From NCBI GenBank assembly GCA_041687475.1, contig JAWLBW010000132.1, positions 1 to 11,563 of the forward strand: 11,563 nt of DNA. The letters run 5' to 3'. This DNA comes from JAWLBW01 sp041687475. GTDB lineage: Bacteria; J088; JAWLBW01. A program made the position numbers and the translations under genes. This document shows, in pieces, positions 6,606 through 11,563 of this stretch. The notes beneath the pieces were generated by a model. The model was given only the letters and a program-made list of their open reading frames with translations, made no database searches and was not told where the DNA came from. Numbering within the stretch: the stretch's first letter is position 1; every line of letters begins with the position of its first letter.

Positions 6606-8051
6606 CTATCGCTCCTCGGCCATGCCGGTGAGAATGCGTCGCGCCGACTCGAAGGTGGGGGCAAGTTCGATGCCGTGACCGGAAATCTGAAATTCGCGCA
6701 GCGACGGGTCGTAGTCGCCCTCCCGCATCTTGATGATCGAAAGCAGGCGCTTGAGTTCGGCCTGGTATTCGACGTGCCTGAGAAACAGCAGGTTGTCGAA
6801 CTGCCCCGAAATGCCGCGCATGGTCAGCTGTACCTCGGTGCCCGTGAGACCAGCGACTTCATCGGTTGCGTAGGTGGTAACCCCGAGTGCCCGCAGCTCG
6901 TTGCTCAGTGCGGCGAAAAAGAGCGGAAGTCGCTCGGCGTAGTGGGGAAAGTGACGAAAAGCATCGACGCCGTCGATGACGAGACGTTTCGTTTCGGATT
7001 GCTCGACCAGCTCGATGAGTCTTTCGGAGATGGCATCAATCAGATTTTCCTTCAAGGGCTCCCAATGAAGATACAGCGCCCCCCGGGCGACGTGCTCGTC
7101 CAGGGGAAGGCCGAGGTGCTTGCCCTTTCCGATGATGCGGGGCACCGTTTCGTTGAAGCCGAGGTAGATGCCGGGTTCTCCCCGCCGTGCGCCCTCGGCG
7201 AGAAAGTGCAGGCCCAGCACGGTTTTACCCGTGCCCGTCGCCCCCGCCGCCAGGGTAGTCGTGCCGGCCTGAAACCCGCCCTTGAGCATGCGATCGAGCG
7301 TCTCGATGCCGAAACCCAATCGCGCGGCATCTTCTCCGGGTACGTGCCCGGGTCTCGGATACAATGCCTCGGTGCGGGGGTAAACATGCACGCCCTCGCC
7401 GGTAATGGTGTACAGGTGGCGCCCCTCGAGAAAGCCGCTTCCCCTGAATTTACTCACGTAGAGTTCACGTGCGCTGCGTAGTTGGCGGTTGCCGGTCGTG
7501 AGCTTGAGCACCCCGTCGGCATGAATCTGACCGAGCGAATTGGCGTCGGTTTCGCTCGTCGAGACCAGCCCGATGACGATACAGTCCTGCAGACCGGCCA
7601 GCGTGCTCATCGAGTGAAGAAATTGCTTGTAGGCGTTGCGGCTTTCGTAAGCCTCGGAAACCGCCTCGAGGTTGTCGATGACCACGACGCGCGGCTTGAA
7701 CTCATGCACCGCCGACATGATGAGTGCCCGCAGCGCTTCGGGCGAATCTTCGGTCAGGGCGGCCGAGGCGCTAAGGTACCTGATGCTGTCCTGAATCAGG
7801 CTGTCGTCGAAAAAGGAAAACCCCGACGTGTGACTGAGCAGGCGACCGTGCGATTCGGCCAGCGTGGTAAAGAACAGGGCTCGCTCACCGCTCTCGGCCA
7901 GGCGGTAGCAGATCTCGCTTGCCAGCACGGTCTTGCCGGTACCCGGCCCGCCGATGAACAGGTACAGGCCGCCGCTCAGAAGTCCGCCGTTCAGAACCGT
8001 GTCGAGTCCGTGTACGCGGGTCGGTATGCGGTTGATGACGATGCGTGCCAT
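6606..8051 (-). CDS. KaiC-like two-domain RecA-superfamily ATPase
   Basis: This 481-residue protein has tandem KaiC domains. Domain 1 (about 5-230) has Walker A GGPGTGKT (34-41) and Walker B RVVVID (121-126). Domain 2 (about 245-475) has Walker A GATGTGKT (270-277) and Walker B RLVIDG (356-361). The C-terminal end includes LLFLRHVEYQAELKRLLSII, which resembles the KaiC end. In cyanobacterial KaiC each domain has a Glu pair after a strand (TFEET). Here, aligned by eye, domain 1 reads TLAES and domain 2 reads GFNET, so one Glu of each pair (Glu66, Glu301) remains. The Ser-Thr autophosphorylation pair aligns with Ser415-Gly416 (GISGQFD), so only the Ser is kept. No kaiA or kaiB is present. The coupled response regulator and nearby kinases indicate a signalling rather than clock role (inference). 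The ATG at 8051 follows a weak GGGG. The gene lies 144 bp after the MerR fusion on the same strand. Confidence 0.9.
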   Translation of the reverse strand: MARIVINRIPTRVHGLDTVLNGGLLSGGLYLFIGGPGTGKTVLASEICYRLAESGERALFFTTLAESHGRLLSHTSGFSFFDDSLIQDSIRYLSASAALTEDSPEALRALIMSAVHEFKPRVVVIDNLEAVSEAYESRNAYKQFLHSMSTLAGLQDCIVIGLVSTSETDANSLGQIHADGVLKLTTGNRQLRSARELYVSKFRGSGFLEGRHLYTITGEGVHVYPRTEALYPRPGHVPGEDAARLGFGIETLDRMLKGGFQAGTTTLAAGATGTGKTVLGLHFLAEGARRGEPGIYLGFNETVPRIIGKGKHLGLPLDEHVARGALYLHWEPLKENLIDAISERLIELVEQSETKRLVIDGVDAFRHFPHYAERLPLFFAALSNELRALGVTTYATDEVAGLTGTEVQLTMRGISGQFDNLLFLRHVEYQAELKRLLSIIKMREGDYDPSLREFQISGHGIELAPTFESARRILTGMAEER

Positions 8052-8195
8052 GATACCCCGTTATGCACTGGCGTTCTCGCACGATCGTACCGCGAATCAA
8101 GGTCGAAAGGGGGTGTCCGACGTATACCGCGATGCCGTCACCTTGCGGTCGCGGCCATTACGTGGCTGCGGGTATGCCGAGCCTGAAGAGGGCAC
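8052..8195 (-). other. Gap between the MerR fusion gene and the KaiC-like gene
   Basis: No gene was found here. An 8-bp palindrome ACGATCGT lies at 8081-8088, and a loose TTGATT hexamer lies upstream of the KaiC-like start on the minus strand without a good -10. CCGCGA / TCGCGG can pair over 16 bases (8135-8162 region), but no T-run follows. Whether the KaiC-like gene is cotranscribed with the MerR fusion gene cannot be decided. Confidence 0.3.
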
Positions 8196-9770
8196 TTACG
8201 GCTTACCCTGCCTGCCGGCGCCTTGGGCCCGGGTCAGGGCCCGTTCGCCCTCGTGCATGGGTAGCTCAACCACCAGGTTGGTGCGGGCATCGTCGTCTAC
8301 CTCGAACAACAGCGCCCCGTCATGGGCCTCGGCGACCTGACGTGCCAGGTCGATGGCAATCATCATGAGACCGATGGGTAACTCGCCCGATTTCTTGCCT
8401 GTCTTGCGCTCCGGCTCGGTACGTTGCGGCATGACATGAAAGGGTTTGATTGCCACACGGGCCTTGCCCCGCCGTTCCGTGGCGAAAACTTCAATCGTAT
8501 CGCTGGTCGAGGCGCATTTGACCGCCCACGACAGCAGCGACCCCAGACTGTTCGTGAGTCTTGCTTCGTCCCACGCGCCCTTCAGCGCCTGGGTCGACCG
8601 TAAACGCAGGGTTTTGCCGCCCGAGGCGGCCAGTCGCATGGCCGGTTCGCAACAATCGCGTACCAGCGCAGCCAGATCGACGGTACTGCGCTCGAGCGGC
8701 AAGGTGCGTAATTGTGAGCGGGTGCTATCGGAAATGGCTTCGAGCTTTCGATTGGTATCGACGATGAATCGTTTGGCCTCGGCCAGTTTCCGGGCGGCCC
8801 GTTCGCTGTCGGGTTCGCTTTTGAGATAGCGCTCGGCAAGATCGAGATGCAGGGCGAGTGCCGAAAGCGGACTGCGTGCCTCATAAACGGCGGTGGCCAG
8901 GCGGCGCGAAGCGTCGGAGAGCAGGCGGCGCGCGCCTTCACTGCGGTCCATGCCCGTAAGACGGTGTGAAAGCAGCTGTTGAATGAAGTGCAGAGTCGCC
9001 TGATGGGCCGCCGGCCAGGACTTGTCGACGAGTCCCAACGCGACGTAGCCCTGTTCAGTATCGCCGATTCGAAGCGGCAGGCGTACCTCCGAAAGGGGCT
9101 CGGCGCCGGCCGGCGTGGCTGATGAAGGCATGGTGAGTCGCCCGCCCCCGGCCACGGCCGAGCCGCCGTCGCCCATTACCGCCGGCATACCCGAGTCGGG
9201 GTAGACTTCGTTTACGGAGAGATTGTCGCTTTCGACGTAAAGCCTGACCCAGGTCAGATGGGAACGCAGCGCGTGAAACAACGATTCGGCAATGGGCTCG
9301 CGCAGAAACAGCAGGCGCTCGGCCATCTGGTTCAGCGAAAACACGGGGCCGGCCCAGTTCTTGCGCGAGTAGGAAAGCACGCTCTTGCGGGCGGCGAGGC
9401 CGGGGCAGGTACGGCACTGCCTTCTGCGCTCGGCATCCTGGGCGTGGGTGCTCCAGCATGCCGAATCGGGCACGCTGGCGACACCGCTGTGTTCAGCCCC
9501 CGCGGCGATTCGCCGGTCCCGCGCCGGAAGCTCGGCGAGCACACGACTCACTTCGTGGGGGGCAATGGATTCGCGGCGGAAGAATTCCTTCAGCTCGCAC
9601 AACCAGGTAATATCGTCCTGGGAGTACAAGCGGTGACCACCCGGGCGATCGATGTACGGCAACACGAGGCCGAGGCGCTCGTACTTGCGCAGCGTCGACG
9701 GTGAGAAGCCGGTGAGCTCTGCTACCTCACGTATCCGTACCGTAGGCAGATCTGCGTAAACATCCTGCAT
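8196..9770 (-). CDS. MerR-type HTH fused to Cys motif, GAF-like region and degenerate histidine-kinase module
   Basis: This 524-residue fusion is unusual. Residues 11-79 are a MerR winged helix (VRIREVAELTGFSPSTLRKY, then ERLGLVLP, GGHRLYSQDDI). Residues 105-123 carry a C-W-x12-C-x2-C-P cluster (Cys105, Cys119, Cys122) like the Cys motifs seen in some sensor kinases, where metal or Fe-S binding is possible. Residues about 145-270 look GAF-like (RLPLRIGDTEQGYVALGLV). Residues 280-345 resemble HisKA, but the H-box reads AVYEARSPLSAL: Tyr296 replaces the phospho-His. Residues 400-505 resemble HATPase, but the N-box reads LLSWAVKCA (Trp415 for Asn), G1 is absent, and only a remnant of G2 (LPIGLMM) is left. 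It should therefore not autophosphorylate. It probably binds DNA as a dimer and is switched by a ligand or by another kinase or receiver. The ATG at 9770 is chosen over GTG 9794 because of a strong GGGGGAGG four bases upstream. A single-domain receiver gene is divergent. Confidence 0.88.
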   Translation of the reverse strand: MQDVYADLPTVRIREVAELTGFSPSTLRKYERLGLVLPYIDRPGGHRLYSQDDITWLCELKEFFRRESIAPHEVSRVLAELPARDRRIAAGAEHSGVASVPDSACWSTHAQDAERRRQCRTCPGLAARKSVLSYSRKNWAGPVFSLNQMAERLLFLREPIAESLFHALRSHLTWVRLYVESDNLSVNEVYPDSGMPAVMGDGGSAVAGGGRLTMPSSATPAGAEPLSEVRLPLRIGDTEQGYVALGLVDKSWPAAHQATLHFIQQLLSHRLTGMDRSEGARRLLSDASRRLATAVYEARSPLSALALHLDLAERYLKSEPDSERAARKLAEAKRFIVDTNRKLEAISDSTRSQLRTLPLERSTVDLAALVRDCCEPAMRLAASGGKTLRLRSTQALKGAWDEARLTNSLGSLLSWAVKCASTSDTIEVFATERRGKARVAIKPFHVMPQRTEPERKTGKKSGELPIGLMMIAIDLARQVAEAHDGALLFEVDDDARTNLVVELPMHEGERALTRAQGAGRQGKP

Positions 9771-9774
9771 GGAT

Positions 9775-9782
9775 CCTCCCCC
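9775..9782 (-). promoter_or_regulatory. Ribosome binding site of the MerR fusion gene
   Basis: GGGGGAGG on the minus strand is four bases before ATG 9770. It decides the start against an upstream in-frame GTG at 9794, which would place this purine run inside the coding region. Confidence 0.8.
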
Positions 9783-9814
9783 TTTCCTCCCCACACCCTA
9801 ACTGTAACGAAAAG

Positions 9815-9847
9815 GTACATGCAAGAAAGCTGTACGGTGCCGTACAG
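9815..9847. promoter_or_regulatory. Candidate operator of the MerR-type regulator
   Basis: CTGTACGG-TG-CCGTACAG (9830-9847) is a perfect 8-bp dyad. A further GTACA half-site at 9815-9819 pairs with TGTAC at 9831-9835, and CTGTA occurs again at 9802-9806. The repeated TGTAC core sits in the 140-bp gap between the divergent MerR fusion gene and the receiver gene, the usual place for a MerR-family operator. Clear -35/-10 pairs with the 19-bp MerR spacing were not found. Confidence 0.6.
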
Positions 9848-9910
9848 GTAAGCGCCTTGCGTCGGGCAAGTTATTGGCGGTGTCTGCGACCCGGCTGGTA
9901 CGTTGGCGTT

Positions 9911-10294
9911 ATGCCACCAACAATGGGTCTTACCTGCTTCGGCCGTATCCTGGTCATCGACGACGACACCGATCTGCGCGAAGCCTTGAGCGAATTTCTC
10001 GAACTCGAGGGCTATACCGTCACGCAAGCGGTGAATGGGCGAGAGGGTTGGGAAAAGTTGCAGGAACAGCGACCCGACGCAGTCTTACTCGATCTGCACA
10101 TGCCCGTGCTCGACGGTTGGGACTGGCTCGAGCTGCGCAACCGCGATCCGGGGGCGAGCTCGATTCCCGTCATCGTAACCTCGGCCGATAACCGATTGGT
10201 CGACGCCGAACGCTATGAGCGGGTATACGTCTTGCGAAAGCCTTATTTTGTCGAACGCCTTCTCGGGTTGTTGAAGACCGTCGTGCTCGACTGA
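9911..10294 (+). CDS. Single-domain response regulator (CheY-like), divergent from the MerR fusion
   Basis: This receiver has 127 residues from ATG 9911. The acidic pocket is in LVIDDDTD (Asp17-19), the phospho-acceptor is Asp61 (VLLDLHMPVLDGW), and Thr90 (VIVTSADN) and Lys110 (VLRKPYF) complete the site. There is no output domain. The start is uncertain: an upstream TTG at 9857 would begin near the operator dyad, and ATG 9911 and 9923 are more likely, although none has a clear Shine-Dalgarno sequence. Position and the shared gap suggest regulation by the MerR fusion protein, possibly as its signalling partner (inference). It ends 36 bp before the convergent hydroxylase gene. Confidence 0.9.
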   Translation: MPPTMGLTCFGRILVIDDDTDLREALSEFLELEGYTVTQAVNGREGWEKLQEQRPDAVLLDLHMPVLDGWDWLELRNRDPGASSIPVIVTSADNRLVDAERYERVYVLRKPYFVERLLGLLKTVVLD

Positions 10295-10323
10295 GTTTCC
10301 CGCCGGCGCCCCGACGTATCGCC

Positions 10324-10342
10324 CGAACCGTCAGGGCTGAAG
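10324..10342 (+). repeat. Half-copy of the CCGTTCGGGCTGAGC repeat
   Basis: The 19 bases CGAACCGTCAGGGCTGAAG match 15 of 19 positions of the left arm at 3184-3202 (CGAACCGTTCGGGCTGAGC), in the same orientation. It covers the stop codon of the hydroxylase gene (10333-10331) and its last three codons. It is short and diverged, so chance cannot be excluded. Confidence 0.35.
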
Positions 10343-11512
10343 GGGCGAGTCGACCACCGCTTCCGCCCCGACTTTCCGATCGAGCAGCCAGCCCGTCAGC
10401 CCGATGAGCAGGAGAATTCCCCCCGCAAGCGGAAGCTTCGCTGCGAAAGTCCCGCCGGAAACGGTAAGAAACCACCCGAACAGCGCAACGGCAGCCACGA
10501 AGGTACCCGTGCCCAGTACGCGAAACGGCATCGGCGCGCTTGACGAGTATTTCGGCGGATATCCCTCGGCTTTCTCATAAGGGGCAAGATTGCGCGGACG
10601 CCAACCCGTCGGGCGGAACCACAACGTCAACCGATCGCTCCAACGCTCGGCATTTACCGCGTCTCGCCACAGCAGGGCGTACACATGGCCGACCGTGACC
10701 AGCGGATTCCAGCTGCGCGGCGGCGTCGTAACCCCGTACACCACGGGTTCCTCGTCGAGTTCGGGCTGAAAGGAGCCGAACAAGCGGTCCCAGACGATGA
10801 GCGTTCCCCCATAGTTCTTGTCCTGGTAGATCGCGTTCTGCCCGTGATGCACGCGATGGTGCGAAGCGGTGTTGAAGATGTACTCGAACCAGCGGGGCAG
10901 GCGTGGAATGTGGCGGCTGTGCAGCCAGAACTGATACAGCAGGTTCAGGCCCAGCACGGCGGCAAACACCTCATGGGGAAAGCCCAGAAACGCGAGGGGA
11001 AGGTAGAAGAGCACTTCGTACGGCGCCGATGTCCACTCCTGTCGCAATGCGGTCGTCAGGTTGTACTCTTCGCTGCTGTGGTGCTGTACGTGCGACGCCC
11101 ACAGCACGTTGACGACGTGATGCATGCGGTGCCACCAGTAGAAGCAGAAATCGGCCAGCAAGTACGCCCCAACCCACACCAGCGGATTGGTCAGCTCGAA
11201 CTCATACAGGTGCCACGTCTCGTACGCCAGGGCGTAGACAAAGACTTCGAGACCGACCAGCAGGGTTTTGATGACCACCGAGCCCACGCCCATGAGCAGG
11301 CTGTTCAGGCTGTCGCCGAGTACCAGTGTTTCGTGTTTTCGCCACGTCGCGAACAATTCAACGGCAATGAGTACGGCGAAATAACCGGCGACGAACCGGT
11401 CGAGGCGCCGGTTGCACTGCGCAATCCCGGTCTGACTCCCTGGTCGCCAAAGGATACACGCGTCACCTACCAGTGGTTGAGCTGGGACGGTCAACCGATC
11501 CCCGATGCGCAC
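10331..11512 (-). CDS. Membrane di-iron hydroxylase, alkylglycerol monooxygenase / sterol desaturase superfamily
   Basis: This is a membrane non-heme di-iron oxygenase of the fatty acid hydroxylase superfamily. The histidine boxes are intact: WWHRMHH (126-132), HVQHHSSEEYNLTTALRQ (141-158) and HHRVHHGQN (218-226). DKNYGGTLIVWDRLFGSF (231-248) and HSSEEYNLTTALRQ are the pattern of the TMEM195/alkylglycerol monooxygenase group, whose animal member cleaves ether lipids. The bacterial substrate is not known from sequence. Hydrophobic segments lie near 40-57, 75-97, 110-127, 165-195, 335-350 and 360-377. The C-terminal pair extends beyond the catalytic core. The catalytic region is complete. The 5' end is doubtful: the first in-frame start is GTG 11512, the 35-39 residues before the first membrane segment do not look like the family, and the opposite strand reads as a coherent protein there. 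The gene may be truncated at a junction near 11,400. Confidence 0.87.
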   Translation of the reverse strand: MRIGDRLTVPAQPLVGDACILWRPGSQTGIAQCNRRLDRFVAGYFAVLIAVELFATWRKHETLVLGDSLNSLLMGVGSVVIKTLLVGLEVFVYALAYETWHLYEFELTNPLVWVGAYLLADFCFYWWHRMHHVVNVLWASHVQHHSSEEYNLTTALRQEWTSAPYEVLFYLPLAFLGFPHEVFAAVLGLNLLYQFWLHSRHIPRLPRWFEYIFNTASHHRVHHGQNAIYQDKNYGGTLIVWDRLFGSFQPELDEEPVVYGVTTPPRSWNPLVTVGHVYALLWRDAVNAERWSDRLTLWFRPTGWRPRNLAPYEKAEGYPPKYSSSAPMPFRVLGTGTFVAAVALFGWFLTVSGGTFAAKLPLAGGILLLIGLTGWLLDRKVGAEAVVDSPLQP

Positions 11513-11563
11513 GGCTCCGTTCCGCTCCCCGAGGCCGTCAAGGCTGGGGGCGCAACGACATTG
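11381..11563 (+). CDS. Partial plus-strand coding fragment, Wzt-C-like beta-sandwich pattern, running off the window
   Basis: One plus-strand frame, open to the window end, reads VALRNPGLTPWSPKDTRVTY (11411-11470) followed by QWLSWDGQPIPDAHGSVPLP and then EAVKAGGATTL. The pattern V-x-R-N-x-G-x3-W-x7-V-x-Y-x-W-x3-DG-x9-PLP-x-V-x2-G is like beta-sandwich domains found at the C-terminus of Wzt-type O-antigen ABC transporter subunits and in some glycan-related proteins. I recognise the pattern, not a specific gene. Convincing sequence begins around 11384-11402, with no start codon nearby, so the 5' part appears missing. It overlaps the doubtful N-terminus of the hydroxylase on the other strand. 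The true left end is not known; 11381 marks only where the frame starts to look coherent. Confidence 0.5.
   Translation, partial: MTGDEPVEAPVALRNPGLTPWSPKDTRVTYQWLSWDGQPIPDAHGSVPLPEAVKAGGATTL

Noticed and set aside
6270..7481. 403-codon open frame on the plus strand opposite the receiver and KaiC-like genes
   Set aside because: The opposite strand carries intact Walker and receiver motifs over the whole length. This frame is a codon-usage shadow.
9771..9794. GTG start at 9794 for the MerR fusion
   Set aside because: The eight extra residues encode the purine-rich Shine-Dalgarno sequence of the ATG at 9770.
5108..10294. A cyanobacterial-type circadian clock
   Set aside because: There is no kaiA or kaiB, the Ser-Thr phosphosite is not conserved by eye, and KaiC-like ATPases are common outside clocks.

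Overview
The window looks like a piece of a GC-rich (about 60% by eye) Gram-negative chromosome, most likely Pseudomonadota and possibly a gammaproteobacterium. The taxon is inference only. It rests on a REP-associated tyrosine transposase (RAYT) with its REP hairpins, a NodD/LeuO-type LysR regulator, an ACAD11-like acyl-CoA dehydrogenase, an acyl-CoA carboxyltransferase, and a dispersed palindromic repeat of the 'CTGAGCTTGTCGAAG' kind. No RNA gene, CRISPR array or insertion sequence with intact ends was seen.

Positions 1-880 are a repeat-rich segment. A decayed RAYT gene (minus strand) ends inside one REP-like hairpin, and two more REP hairpins of opposite orientation lie upstream of it. A separate 11-bp perfect hairpin and a 17-bp tandem repeat are also present. 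Positions 876-4929 are a fatty-acid or acyl-CoA segment. A LysR regulator is divergent from an acyl-CoA dehydrogenase, with two perfect dyads between them, one of them an exact ATC-N9-GAT nod-box-type element. After an inverted-repeat element comes a carboxyltransferase subunit of a biotin-dependent acyl-CoA carboxylase. Its biotin carboxylase and biotin carrier partners are not in the window.

Positions 5108-10294 are a dense signalling cluster and the most interesting part. In order it holds a soluble PAS histidine kinase (+), a single-domain response regulator (-), a two-domain KaiC-like ATPase coupled to that regulator (-), a MerR-type DNA-binding protein fused to a cysteine motif, a GAF-like region and a degenerate histidine-kinase module (-), and a second single-domain response regulator (+) divergent from the MerR fusion. 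An 18-bp perfect dyad sits in that divergent gap. The fused kinase module has Tyr where the phospho-accepting His should be and Trp where the ATP-binding Asn should be, so it looks like a pseudokinase sensor that acts directly on DNA. A plausible reading is one integrated circuit: the intact PAS kinase phosphorylates one or both receivers, the KaiC-like ATPase works with the coupled receiver, and the MerR pseudokinase controls the second receiver. This wiring is inference.

Positions 10331-11563 hold a membrane di-iron hydroxylase of the alkylglycerol monooxygenase / sterol desaturase superfamily (minus strand). The last ~160 bases read as a coherent but unlisted protein fragment on the plus strand. 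That fragment collides with the hydroxylase N-terminus near 11,400, which suggests a rearrangement or assembly junction.
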